Below, in pieces: positions 36,324-45,092 of a DNA stretch of 64,000 nucleotides. The notes under the pieces are model-generated. The model worked only from the letters and a program-made list of their open reading frames with translations, was not told the origin of the DNA and searched no databases. A program made the position numbers and the translations under genes. Each line of letters begins with the position of its first letter. Positions within the stretch are counted from its first letter, which is position 1. This DNA is from Nodularia sp034931045 (GTDB lineage Bacteria; Cyanobacteriota; Cyanobacteriia; Cyanobacteriales; Nostocaceae): contig NZ_JAYGHH010000016.1 in the NCBI RefSeq assembly GCF_034931045.1, positions 19,969 to 83,968 on the forward strand, given 5' to 3'.

Positions 36324-36438
36324 AGGACTTACGCAAGAACTCTCTGAAACCCTCTTAACTTCGTGTCCTTTGTGTCCTTTGCGGTATGCGCTTCGCGCAC
36401 GCTACGCGAACGTTTTTTCATAATTTTGCGTAAGTCCT
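36324..36438. mobile_element. MITE-like element, 115 bp
   Basis: Perfect 13-bp terminal inverted repeats AGGACTTACGCAA / TTGCGTAAGTCCT. The inside begins GAACTCTCTGAAACCCTC like the other copies, then TTTGTGTCCTTTGCGG. A GC-rich repeat (GCGCACGCTACGCGAACG, ending at 36412) is nested in it. Confidence 0.8.
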
Positions 36439-36994
36439 ATTAAAATGGCTCTCCCAGACTAAATATGAAAATTTCATACTTACATACTTGCTTAAAATCC
36501 TGGTGTAGCAAGAGATTTAATTAAATTATCATAACCACTCTAGGAAAGCCAAAATTATTATTGGTAATTGAGCATATTTGTTATTCTGTTTAAATAACAT
36601 TTGCAAGCCGATAAACTTAGATGAATTAATTTATGAAGTTCGTAATCTGACTGGATGCAAGCCAATATTTTCTTTGGCAGGTAATTAGTATTTTTTGAGA
36701 CATAAATTAATTGTCTCTATATTTACTAGGGCTACTGATATGTAGTGAACTAAGTAGCAAAAATGAATTCTGGTGATAAATTTATTTTTATTCTTTGTTT
36801 AGTGGCAAATTAAAGGTTTGGGGTTTGTAGCTAATAAAAATTTCAACTTAGCTGGTCTAAAATGCAGCAAACAGTCTTGACAATCTCAGAATAATGGAAT
36901 AACAAGGTGGCAGCACATAAAAAAATGCATTAGCTCACCCCTGGCACAAAACTCAGTAAAGCTCTTAACAAAAATCACGTAATTAAGATAAATC
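36439..36994. other. AT-rich spacer, 556 bp
   Basis: No reading frame of note, no tRNA and no strong hairpin. It must contain the promoter of the small gene at 36995. I see nothing else in it. Confidence 0.4.
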
Positions 36995-37231
36995 ATGCCA
37001 CACAATACTGACCACAAAGCTGCCAATTCAGCTACTCAAGCAATCGCCTATAAAGCACGTCTAAATTCATGGGCGATCGCTCGTTTACTTCCTGATACAC
37101 AACGGGAAATTGTGGCTCGTTTCCGTAGTCGTTCTGATGCAGATGGTTATATGCAACATTTAATGCAAATAACGCCTCATGCTTCGTTCATGGTAGTTTT
37201 TGATTGTCAACATGAAGCAGCCGTGATTTAA
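36995..37231 (+). CDS. Small conserved hypothetical protein
   Basis: 78 aa. The core AIARLLPDTQREIVARFRSRSDADGYMQHL reads as two helices, followed by a strand-like FMVVFDCQ. I recall similar small proteins in filamentous cyanobacteria but no function. Start ATG 36995; a HIP1-containing stretch follows the stop. There is no operon partner: the next small gene is convergent. Confidence 0.7.
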   Translation: MPHNTDHKAANSATQAIAYKARLNSWAIARLLPDTQREIVARFRSRSDADGYMQHLMQITPHASFMVVFDCQHEAAVI

Positions 37232-37307
37232 ATTTGTCACAAAGGCGATCGCACTTGCAGGGTAATTAATCAGGCGATCGCCTTTGGAATAGTGCCATTA
37301 AGAAAAA

Positions 37308-37508
37308 TTAACGCGATTCAGTTCCCTGATTAGGACTACCTGCAACAGTATCTTCTCCTGGTGCTTCAGGTTTAGCACTGTTTCTAGCCTCAGTTTCAGC
37401 AGCGTTGCCAGTCTTGCGGATTTCAGGTTCAACAGGAGTTTGATAGCCACCAGAAGCGCTGGGAGTAGTTTCTTGATTATGAGATTTTTGTCTTTGTTCT
37501 TCGGGCAT
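37308..37508 (-). CDS. Small disordered hypothetical protein
   Basis: 66 aa, polar throughout: MPEEQRQKSHNQETTPSASG at the start and GEDTVAGSPNQGTESR at the end. It looks like a small conserved cyanobacterial protein of unknown function. A longer frame on the same strand (37298-37525) gives a less protein-like, Leu/Lys-rich product and was not chosen. Confidence 0.6.
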   Translation of the reverse strand: MPEEQRQKSHNQETTPSASGGYQTPVEPEIRKTGNAAETEARNSAKPEAPGEDTVAGSPNQGTESR

Positions 37509-37700
37509 AATTGCACTCTTATCATTTCATATTGAGTTCATTTTAAGAAATCCAGAAGTATAAATTTATCTATCAAAAATCCGATTATAGTTGATATATC
37601 TCTCTATCCAAAGGAATATTTAGTAATACTCAGACAAGTTTTTAAACTAAATTAAGTCAGTAAACACTTCCTTGATAAGAAATGATCAATAACTAAAAAT

Positions 37701-38849
37701 ATGCTTCCATTTATCCGTTCAGACTTAGCCCAATTTAACGCTTATAAACCCCACCCCAGCAGTGATACAGCAGCAGCAATTCCCGTGCAGTTGGATCGGT
37801 TGGATACGAACGAAAGCCCCTATGATTTGCCACCAGAGTTAAAAGAAAAGCTGGCTTGGACATATCAGCAAGTAATTGAAACAAATCGTTATCCTGACGG
37901 TGGACATGAGACACTTAAGGAGGCGATCGCTAAATATGTAAATGAGTCAGCATCACTCACTTCACCTGTATTTACTGCTACCAATATTTCTATAGGCAAT
38001 GGTTCAGATGAACTAATTCGTTCATTATTAATCGCCACCTGTCTAGGAGGAGAAGGTGCAATTTTAGTCGCCAATCCCACTTTCTCCATGTATGGAATTT
38101 TGGCCAAAACTTTGGGAATTCCGGTGGTAACGGTGGCAAGAAATCTAGATAATTTTGAAATTGACTTAAAAGCTGCCCAATCTGCCATTGAACAAACTCA
38201 AAATCCCCCGATTCGGGTAGTTTTTGTGGTGCATCCTAATTCCCCAACTGGTAATAGTCTCACCACGGCAGAATTGTCATGGTTAAAAAGTTTAGGCGAA
38301 AAAATTTTGGTGGTAATTGATGAAGCTTACTTTGAATTTAGCCAAACTACCTTAGTTAGTGAATTAGCACAGCGTCCTAACTGGGTAGTGCTAAGAACTT
38401 TTTCTAAAGCCTTCCGGTTAGCAGCCCTAAGAGTTGGTTATTGTGTTGCTCATCCACAAGCGATCGCTATCTTAGAAAAAGTCCGTTTACCTTATAATCT
38501 TCCTAGTTTTTCCATCGCTGCGGCCTTAGCTGCTATGCAAAATAGCCAACTTCTACTAGAAACAATTTCCCCAACCTTAAATGAACGAGAAAAACTTATA
38601 AAACTTTTATCACAGCATCCAGCCTTAAAAGTCACCAAAAGTGCGGCTAACTTTATCTTCCTGCGCCTGTTAACAAATAACCCTGATCCACAAAATGCTA
38701 CCTTAAAGACTCTTCACCAAGAACTCAAAGCCTCTCGCACTCTTGTACGTGAAATTAGTGGAGGATTGCGAATTACTATCGGTACATCAGACGAAAATAC
38801 CCGCACCTTCAATAGAATACAAGCTGCATTGGCAAATCTGGAATTTTAA
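37701..38849 (+). CDS. hisC: Histidinol-phosphate aminotransferase
   Basis: 382 aa, fold-type I PLP aminotransferase. HisC features are the opening LDTNESPYDLPPELKE, the cofactor region GNGSDELIRSL, the Asn-containing HPNSPTGN, the Asp/Tyr VIDEAYFEF, the Schiff-base lysine in RTFSKAFRLAALRVGY, and the C-terminal LRITIGTSDEN with the arginine that holds substrate phosphate. It performs the imidazole-acetol-phosphate to histidinol-phosphate step of histidine synthesis. Other his genes are absent here, as usual for cyanobacteria where the pathway is scattered. It abuts the convergent gene with no base between the stop codons. Confidence 0.95.
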   Translation: MLPFIRSDLAQFNAYKPHPSSDTAAAIPVQLDRLDTNESPYDLPPELKEKLAWTYQQVIETNRYPDGGHETLKEAIAKYVNESASLTSPVFTATNISIGNGSDELIRSLLIATCLGGEGAILVANPTFSMYGILAKTLGIPVVTVARNLDNFEIDLKAAQSAIEQTQNPPIRVVFVVHPNSPTGNSLTTAELSWLKSLGEKILVVIDEAYFEFSQTTLVSELAQRPNWVVLRTFSKAFRLAALRVGYCVAHPQAIAILEKVRLPYNLPSFSIAAALAAMQNSQLLLETISPTLNEREKLIKLLSQHPALKVTKSAANFIFLRLLTNNPDPQNATLKTLHQELKASRTLVREISGGLRITIGTSDENTRTFNRIQAALANLEF

Positions 38850-39452
38850 TTAATTGCCCAAACGGCGGACTATACTTACCGTTTGTGGCAATACTCCTAC
38901 TAAAAGGGCAAATACAATATCAGGCATTTGAGTCACAATTGATAATGGAAAATATTGTTCAAATTGATCTAAAATTTTCTGGACTCGCTGCTGAGGAAGC
39001 GGGTTTTCTGTTATCTGCCTGATTAACCGAATCCATTGTCGCCTAATTAAATAAGCCTTTTGACGATCCTCATGAGATTCGGGAGTTAATAAAGACAAAT
39101 TACCTATGGGCATAACCCTTTCACAATCACTATCATAACTCCCGCCAACTGCTGCACCCGGCCCAGCAAATTCTGCATGATAGCGCTTAAAGAGTATTAA
39201 ACCATTGCGCTTACGGCTATTCACAACCAAAACCTCTCCACTATGCACAAGTGTGAGTATCTCTGAGGCGTATGATTCCTCAGTTCCATCTGTCATGAAA
39301 AGATGGTCCACGAGAATAGTTTCAGGGTAATAAGTTGATACCATAGCAGCTTGATAGCGTCGGTAGCTTTCGCTATCCATGTTTTCTCGAACTTGCAGAT
39401 AATTTGGCAATTTTATGCACTTCAAACAGATTCCTGCTTGAAGTCCAATCAT
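38850..39452 (-). CDS. Hypothetical protein, 176-200 aa
   Basis: 200 aa from ATG at 39452, or 176 aa from an internal ATG at 39380 (MDSESYRRYQAAMVSTYYPE), which looks the better biological start although neither has a strong ribosome site. The chain contains EILTLVHSGEVLVVNSRKRN and a helical RRQWIRLIRQITENPLPQQR segment. The C-terminus is hydrophobic (DIVFALLVGVLPQTVSIVRR). I do not recognise the family. Its stop codon sits immediately beside the hisC stop on the other strand. Confidence 0.65.
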   Translation of the reverse strand: MIGLQAGICLKCIKLPNYLQVRENMDSESYRRYQAAMVSTYYPETILVDHLFMTDGTEESYASEILTLVHSGEVLVVNSRKRNGLILFKRYHAEFAGPGAAVGGSYDSDCERVMPIGNLSLLTPESHEDRQKAYLIRRQWIRLIRQITENPLPQQRVQKILDQFEQYFPLSIVTQMPDIVFALLVGVLPQTVSIVRRLGN

Positions 39453-40082
39453 ACTTTGGATGTTTTTTTAATCTTCTTGATAACAAAAGCTTACTGCTTA
39501 ATTTAAATAAAACACAAAAAACAGAATTTACTCAGTAAATATTATTAATCATATTCTATGGGATTTCGTTGAATTTGTGGTCAACGATCAACCGAATTTT
39601 TTTAAAGTTTTTATAAAGATAACTTTTTTAATACAAAGTTCGGATGATGTTTGGAAATTTAATTTATGGTAAATTTACGGTTGTTTTATCATCTTGTTTA
39701 TTTTAAGGGTGGAAAATTTGCCCTTCAGCTACGCTATATATATTTGAGCAATTTTCTAGGTAAATAACTCACTAGAGAAAATCTTTAAGAAGAGTAAGCT
39801 TTTCGTTGAATTATAATTCTTTAAGTAAAGAATAAAATTGCTTTTGGCGATGCTGAAATTAAGTATGGATTTGCAGAAATCAGATTTCAAACCCTTGATG
39901 TAGGCGCAATTAATAAATTTTTGGCATTCTTTGACCAGGAAGGGGGCTAGGGCGTTAGGTTTGCCGTTAGTTTTTCTATAGAACTCCACAAAAAAGTTGA
40001 TCCAAATTTCTGCAACTAAAATGACCTTTCCTTCCCCTGCTCTCAAAAAAATGGGATATTTTTTTATTTGGAAGTCTCTAAT
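39453..40082. other. AT-rich spacer, 630 bp
   Basis: No supported gene. A minus-strand frame of 96 codons (39756-40046) crosses the C-rich repeat GCCCTAGCCCCCTTCCTGG, and its product (Lys/Phe/Asn-rich) has no domain, so it was not called. Confidence 0.4.
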
Positions 40083-40697
40083 TTAATCCACTTTCATGCT
40101 CAGATGTTTGTGCAACAATACCTGGCGGTAGCGTCCGAAAAAAAACGTATTCCATTTAGATTCTAATTTATGTACCTTATATCCCAGCTTAAAATAAAGT
40201 TGTCGTGCCTGATGGTTATTTTCCAAGACGTGGAGGTATAAATCTTGAAATCCCCACTCATGAGAGAATTTTTCACAGCTAATCAGTAACTCTGACGCGA
40301 CACCACGCCTGCGGTATTTGGGGTGAACAGCTAAATTAGACAGATAAGGAAAACTCGTACCCGCCTGTATCCAAGAATCACTAAAACGTACACCCAATTC
40401 CACAGTTCCGACCAAATTATCAGTTGAAGCAGCATTAGTATCAATAGCAACCAAACAAACATGATGGGGTGCAGGTGATAACAACCGATATTTGAGGTCT
40501 TCGTAAATACCTAAACGTAGTAGCGGAAAAGCCCATCCCCAGAAACCATCATGTCCGTGAAAGCTTTCGGCAATAATGTGGGCAATACCAATTAAATCAT
40601 CAGGTGTGGCGGCACGAACTTGGAATTGCCAGGAAGCTTGTTCGGCGGCAGATATGTTCGGCTCTTGGTGGTAGGGATCAAAAAACCAGGATCTCAA
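40083..40697 (-). CDS. GNAT-family N-acetyltransferase
   Basis: 204 aa. The GNAT core is clear: FQVRAATPDDLIGIAHIIAE (beta1-alpha1), the strand before the cofactor loop YLSNLAVHPKYRRRGVASEL with the Q/RxxGxG-type pyrophosphate loop, and the C-terminal LYLHVLENNHQARQLYFKLG. It transfers acetyl from acetyl-CoA; the acceptor is unknown. There is no ATG near the start: TTG at 40697 is the only standard start before the upstream stop at 40718-40716, so a TTG start is likely. Monocistronic. Confidence 0.87.
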   Translation of the reverse strand: MRSWFFDPYHQEPNISAAEQASWQFQVRAATPDDLIGIAHIIAESFHGHDGFWGWAFPLLRLGIYEDLKYRLLSPAPHHVCLVAIDTNAASTDNLVGTVELGVRFSDSWIQAGTSFPYLSNLAVHPKYRRRGVASELLISCEKFSHEWGFQDLYLHVLENNHQARQLYFKLGYKVHKLESKWNTFFFGRYRQVLLHKHLSMKVD

Positions 40698-41390
40698 GGC
40701 TAATTTAGTATTGATTTAATTAAACGAAAATTTCTCAAATATTGTAAAAACTGTGTAAAAATCCTAAATCATCCTCAATAACTAAGTTGGCATTGAGATT
40801 CTAACCTAATACGGCTAATCTAATTCACTTTCTTTTCCTCATCCAATTGCGTACCTGCCTGTACAGATTTAATCCACAATAACTTGATTTTGGAGGTTTT
40901 GTGTGTATATTTGTGACTTCTAAGCGTCATGAGAGAATTTAGACATTCTTGAACGGGAGTTGAGTTTGTCTAGGGTGTTAGGTGTCTTTATTTTTTTAAC
41001 ATAGTTTGGTTTAAACAGGCTAAATCGCTACCATTCTGAGCGTAGCCACACCTACAAGGCATTACAGCACTTAACAAAACTGACACGGAAAAAAATAAAA
41101 AGCCATACAACATTATGTTGCACGGCTTTTGGTGTAGTGTGAGGAGCTTAACTAAGTACCATCATAAATTAATGCCAAAGTGGCAGAACACTCGTAACAA
41201 TTTTGGTAACAGAATTTTTTTTGATGCAATTACGCTAGTATGACCCGTAGTTAAAGCAACCGCCTGACGCATCTTCCCACAGTTAAAGATAATTAGGTAG
41301 GGAATTATGAATTTTAAGTACAGCGCAGTGTCATGATCTAATAGCACAACATGGCAGAAATAAACAACCAATTGGAAATTTTGATTTCAC
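40698..41390. other. Spacer, 693 bp, containing one strong terminator
   Basis: Apart from the hairpin at 41097-41130 I see no gene. A 69-codon minus-strand frame (41162-41371) has no domain or ribosome site. A small untranslated RNA ending at the hairpin is possible. Confidence 0.4.
41097..41130 (-). terminator. Strong rho-independent terminator
   Basis: AAAAGCC / GGCTTTT with an inner CAACAT / ATGTTG stem. On the minus strand the hairpin is followed by TTTTTATTTTTTTTCC. It lies 261 bp beyond the PiT transporter stop, so it ends either that transcript or a small RNA. Confidence 0.75.
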
Positions 41391-42374
41391 TCATTGTAAT
41401 AATCTATAAATGATGCCACTAATAATTGTGGCAATAGGTAAAGTTAAAATCCACGAAAATAAAATCTGATAAAAAACACGCGTATTTGCTTGCTTCTCAA
41501 TCAGTCCCACACCAAAAATCGAACTAACAGAAACTTGAGTCATGGAAACAGGAAGTCCAAAATAATTAGATGCAATCACCAAAATTCCAGTTGCTATATT
41601 TGCAGATAGTCCCTGATGATGATTCATAACGGTAATTTTTTGACTCATAGTTTGTGCTATTTTTTGGGAGTTTAGTAAACCACCCAGTCCCATTGCCATT
41701 GCTATTGTCAGCATTCCTCCTTGAACTGAAAAATAGTCAATAATTAGAATGAGTGAAGCAATTTTAGGCGTATCATTAAATCCTCTACTAAAACTGATAA
41801 TACCTGAACTGATAAAGTGGCAAGTATCAATTATTCTTTGATCGGGTGGCAGGTTTAATTTAGAATTGATGTAGTGCAACAACTTCTGAGTTATTGCAGA
41901 CAAACCAATAGCAATAATAGGACTGAGAAATAGGGGTAAAAGAAATAATTTCTCTAAAGCTGCAAAATTAACTTTCAGTCCAATAGCTACTAATCCAGCA
42001 CCCAGTAACGCACCTGTGATACTGTGAGTTGTAGAAATGGGGAATCCGCTTAGGGCAGCAACTAGCACGGTTAATCCGGTGGTAATCGCTACTGCTAAAT
42101 GAATTTCTGGCGCATTAGCGATCGCATTGGGAAATATCCCTTGTCCAGTAAAGTTTTTTACCAATTTGCCTGTCCAGAAAACCGCAGTAACTGCACCAGT
42201 AAAAGTCGTAAAACTTCCCCACAAAATTGCTGTTTGGTAACTGGTTGTTCGGCTACCAAATAGTGTCGCTACACCTTTAAAATTGTCGTTGGCTCCATTG
42301 GAATAAGCTAAAAAAAGCGTAGCCAGAAATAAACTGATTATTAACATTTTTGGGGCGTTAAAAGTTAACAGCAA
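41391..42374 (-). CDS. pit: PiT-family inorganic phosphate permease
   Basis: 327 aa with about ten TM helices. Both PiT signature repeats are present: LAYSNGANDNFKGVATLFGS near the N-terminus and SRGFNDTPKIASLIL after mid-chain; the GANDN and FNDTPK segments form the ion and phosphate site. PiT carriers import metal-phosphate or phosphate with H+ or Na+ across the plasma membrane at low affinity. The chain is shorter than E. coli Pit (499 aa) and lacks its large central loop, as in many bacterial PiT proteins. No convincing PHO box was seen upstream. Confidence 0.9.
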   Translation of the reverse strand: MLLTFNAPKMLIISLFLATLFLAYSNGANDNFKGVATLFGSRTTSYQTAILWGSFTTFTGAVTAVFWTGKLVKNFTGQGIFPNAIANAPEIHLAVAITTGLTVLVAALSGFPISTTHSITGALLGAGLVAIGLKVNFAALEKLFLLPLFLSPIIAIGLSAITQKLLHYINSKLNLPPDQRIIDTCHFISSGIISFSRGFNDTPKIASLILIIDYFSVQGGMLTIAMAMGLGGLLNSQKIAQTMSQKITVMNHHQGLSANIATGILVIASNYFGLPVSMTQVSVSSIFGVGLIEKQANTRVFYQILFSWILTLPIATIISGIIYRLLQ

Positions 42375-42820
42375 CCAACACCACTATAGTGTAAGGTTGA
42401 ATAGGTAATCATAGTCCGGGTCTGGTATGTTGTCGTGTAGATTCCAGTTTTTGCATCTTAATACAATTAACCATTATTTAAAGGAGTTTTTGCCCAAATC
42501 AGGATAATTCCCGAAATCTTGAAGCACTAGAGATGGAGGAATGCAGATTGAATAAAATATAAAATTTCATTCTCATCCCCAGTTCTGAGTAACAAGAGGG
42601 GAAAACTTTGATGCCAGCAAAAAGCAGGGTGAGGTCACAAACTAGATGAGGATGTTATTTAATTCATCTTTTTGATCAGTGTTGATTTGTGGTTAGTTAC
42701 TTTTTTAAATATGGCCGTAGATAGATATGTTGGACATTATTGATTGTTCCAAGCCAATCCCAAGGATTGATTATGTGAATCTCAACGCCCTGTCAAAAGT
42801 GTAGCGGATTTAGAGATATT
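42375..42820. other. Spacer, 446 bp
   Basis: Non-coding DNA between the PiT start and the decayed response-regulator tail. No repeat or hairpin stands out. Confidence 0.4.
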
Positions 42821-43046
42821 TCACTCACACAAAACATAGCCAACACCATGCACAGTTGGAATGAGACGCTTTTCGTGATGGGTTTCGAGCTTCAGGCGTA
42901 AGTAACGGATGGGAACTTGAATCATATTGGAATCATTAATAAAGCCATAGCCCCAAACTTGTTCTAAAATGCGATCGCGTGTTATTACCTGTTGCCGTTA
43001 TCCCTGGAATACACGTGCAACGATTTAAACTTAAGTTTGCAAATTG
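42821..43046 (-). pseudogene. Decayed DNA-binding domain of an OmpR-type response regulator
   Basis: Past the TGA at 43049-43047 the same frame reads QFANLSLNR, which continues the usual OmpR-family linker. After a frameshift and loss of about 20 codons, 42985-42821 reads ITRDRILEQVWGYGF...VPIRYLRLKLE...IPTVHGVGYVL and a stop, which is the recognition-helix and C-terminal hairpin part of a winged-helix effector domain. So the output domain survives only as a broken remnant with a nonsense codon (probably TTA to TGA), a frameshift and a deletion. Confidence 0.85.
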
Positions 43047-43457
43047 TCAAATATCTGTTACGTCTACTTCCTGATTTTTTCGCAAGTGGATGCGAACCTT
43101 GGCTAATAATTCTTCAGTAATAAAGGGTTTGACTATGTAGTCATCAGCACCAGCATTTAAACTGGCAATGCGATCGCCTTCACCGGGGCTTTGCCCATCG
43201 CTCTCTTCATCTTGAGCAATTAATAAAATTACTGGCACTTGCTCACCTGTACTTCGCAAGCGGCGACAAGTCTCCCAGCCTGACAAACCCGGCAGCATCC
43301 CATCTAAAATTACTAAATCTAAATCTAATTCTCTCGCTGCGGTGAGCGCAGTTAATCCATCATAGGCCACACTAACTTGATAGCCTTCATAACTTAGTTC
43401 CAATTCAATAAATCGCGCCAGTTTTACTTCATCTTCAACTAACAAGATGTGCGTCAT
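43047..43457 (-). CDS. Truncated response regulator, receiver domain only
   Basis: 136 aa. The CheY-like fold has the acidic pair in LLVEDEVKLARF, the phospho-acceptor Asp52 in LVILDGMLPGLSGWE and Lys110 in DDYIVKPF. The conserved Thr/Ser of the switch is replaced by Ile (VILLIAQDEE instead of VI.LTA.D), so signalling may be impaired. The chain stops in RIHLRKNQEVDVTDI, exactly where OmpR-family proteins go on to the DNA-binding domain, whose remains lie just downstream. The ATG start at 43457 is in the normal place. It was an OmpR/PhoB-family regulator; which one cannot be told, and no histidine kinase is next to it. Confidence 0.85.
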   Translation of the reverse strand: MTHILLVEDEVKLARFIELELSYEGYQVSVAYDGLTALTAARELDLDLVILDGMLPGLSGWETCRRLRSTGEQVPVILLIAQDEESDGQSPGEGDRIASLNAGADDYIVKPFITEELLAKVRIHLRKNQEVDVTDI

Positions 43458-43716
43458 AGATGATGTTGAGGATTTGGGCAGGGTAATTAACCAACAATAC
43501 AGACTGATAAAACTTTAGAAACGTGCTGAGACTAAAGTTGATTTAGCTTAGTATAGATTTAAGTAAGTCACAACCGTAAGCCTGTAATTACCGATAGCTG
43601 CTACCAAAAATACCATCCAAATTTAGTTATAGGTTGTGACACCTCCGCCGCATTCATCATCAAGATCACGAAACGCTTTGAAACGCAGACTTACTAATTG
43701 CTTGTAGAGGGTATTT

Positions 43717-44337
43717 ATGATTTTTAATTTTCTCAGTAACAAAAAGCTCCTGTTTGACCAATGGGCATTTAGCTACGATTGGCTTTTTCCTTCAGTAATT
43801 TATCAAGCCATCCATAAGCGGTTACTAGAGTATGTAGATTTACCAGAACGAGCCAATATACTTGATATGGGCTGTGGTACTGGAAGACTACTTGATCGCT
43901 TGGCAACTAAATTTTCTGATGTATGTGGTACGGGATTAGATTTATCATCTAATATGTTGCGGATAGCAAGACAGAGCAATTCTCACCACCCACGTCTAAT
44001 TTATCTTGAAGGTCAAGCGGAGTCTCTGCCCTTTGGCGAAGGTCAGTTTGATGCTGTTTTTAGTACTATCAGCTTCTTACACTATTTAGAACCCCAACAG
44101 GTGTTGAAAGAAGTAGAGCGGGTGCTTTCACCTGGGGGGCATTTTTACTTAGTGGACATCACCACGAAACAAGAGACAACACCGCAAGTACTGCCCATTT
44201 CTCCTCGTGGTATTAGACTCTATAGCCCTCAACAACGTGAACTTTTAGGTTCATCGGCTGGATTATTATGTTTGAGTCATCATTATTTACTAGGGCCAGT
44301 TTTGCTGACAATTTTTGTTAAACCACCCTTAATTTGA
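43717..44337 (+). CDS. Class I SAM-dependent methyltransferase
   Basis: 206 aa. Motif I NILDMGCGTGRLLDRL binds S-adenosylmethionine. The acidic residue ending strand 2 is in GTGLDLSSNMLRIA, and FDAVFSTISFLHYLEPQQVL and PGGHFYLVDI are the later strands of the Methyltransf_11/25 fold. The substrate is unknown; the layout resembles small-molecule or quinone-type methylases. It starts at ATG 43717 with GAGG 9 nt upstream. It stands alone between a broken regulator and a Uma2 gene. Confidence 0.9.
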   Translation: MIFNFLSNKKLLFDQWAFSYDWLFPSVIYQAIHKRLLEYVDLPERANILDMGCGTGRLLDRLATKFSDVCGTGLDLSSNMLRIARQSNSHHPRLIYLEGQAESLPFGEGQFDAVFSTISFLHYLEPQQVLKEVERVLSPGGHFYLVDITTKQETTPQVLPISPRGIRLYSPQQRELLGSSAGLLCLSHHYLLGPVLLTIFVKPPLI

Positions 44338-44346
44338 CGGAAAATA

Positions 44347-44925
44347 TTATCTAACTGGTGGTAGCATTTCTAAAATTAAAATTTGCAAATCGGGAAACGC
44401 CAAGGGTGAAATAGTGGCATTTTCTGGCAAAATTACGGCACTTTTATAGCCTTCCTGAGTCGGTTCCCGAAAAACGTGCAATTGACGGCTAATCACATCT
44501 AGCACCCAATAATCTGTAATTCCTGCCTGGGAGTAAGCTGTGGCTTTAGTCTCGCAGTCTAGTGTCAAACTACTATTTGCTACTTCAATAATCAGATAAA
44601 CTTCAGATGGTGTCGGGTGGTGATCTGCGTAGTCTAAAGGGTCTACTTTAACTACAGCAATATCCGGTTCTGGTTCAGATCGTTCATTTAACTTGATTGG
44701 GTCTTGGATAGATACCCAGGCGCGATTTCCTAACTGATTTTTGAGTAACTTATCTGTTCTCCCCACTGCTGACCGATGGGCTGTTCCTTTAGCAATCTTC
44801 CAGATAATTTTTCCTTCTAGAAGTTCCACTCGCTCGTCTACACCAAAAATCCCAGCCTCAGCCATCCGATGGTATTCTTCAACCGTCCACAGGCGAAGCG
44901 GTAAGGTTGTTTCTGTATTTTGCAT
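44347..44925 (-). CDS. Uma2-family (DUF820) putative restriction-fold endonuclease
   Basis: 192 aa. Family landmarks: TVEEYHRMAEAGIFGVDERV and ELLEGKIIWK at the N-terminus, EPDIAVVKVDP in the middle, VYLIIEVANSSLTLDCETKA with the Glu of the PD-(D/E)xK site, and TDYWVLDVISRQLHVFREP. Uma2 proteins are strongly expanded in cyanobacteria and their role is unproven. This is one of four copies in the window. Confidence 0.9.
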   Translation of the reverse strand: MQNTETTLPLRLWTVEEYHRMAEAGIFGVDERVELLEGKIIWKIAKGTAHRSAVGRTDKLLKNQLGNRAWVSIQDPIKLNERSEPEPDIAVVKVDPLDYADHHPTPSEVYLIIEVANSSLTLDCETKATAYSQAGITDYWVLDVISRQLHVFREPTQEGYKSAVILPENATISPLAFPDLQILILEMLPPVR

Positions 44926-45052
44926 GGCTTGTCTAGCAAATGTGAAAATCTCGGATATTCATATCATAGCATTTTAGCTTGACATATTAATGAATATATG
45001 ATATTAAAATGCCGGTGGTGACAGAGAGTGTACCCCAAACCACCAATGACCA

Positions 45053-45090
45053 AATAATTCGTAATTCGTAGTTCGTAATTCGTAATTACG
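45053..45090. repeat. Heptamer tandem repeat (STRR)
   Basis: About five copies of AATTCGT with one AGTTCGT variant, directly beside the HAD gene stop. It is the same 7-bp unit, in the other orientation, as at 21885-21962. Confidence 0.85.
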
Positions 45091-45092
45091 GA

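Noticed and set aside
39756..40046. 96-codon minus-strand frame upstream of the GNAT gene
   Set aside because: Crosses a C-rich intergenic repeat, biased composition, no domain.
41162..41371. 69-codon minus-strand frame downstream of the PiT gene
   Set aside because: No ribosome site, no domain; sits between a stop codon and a terminator.
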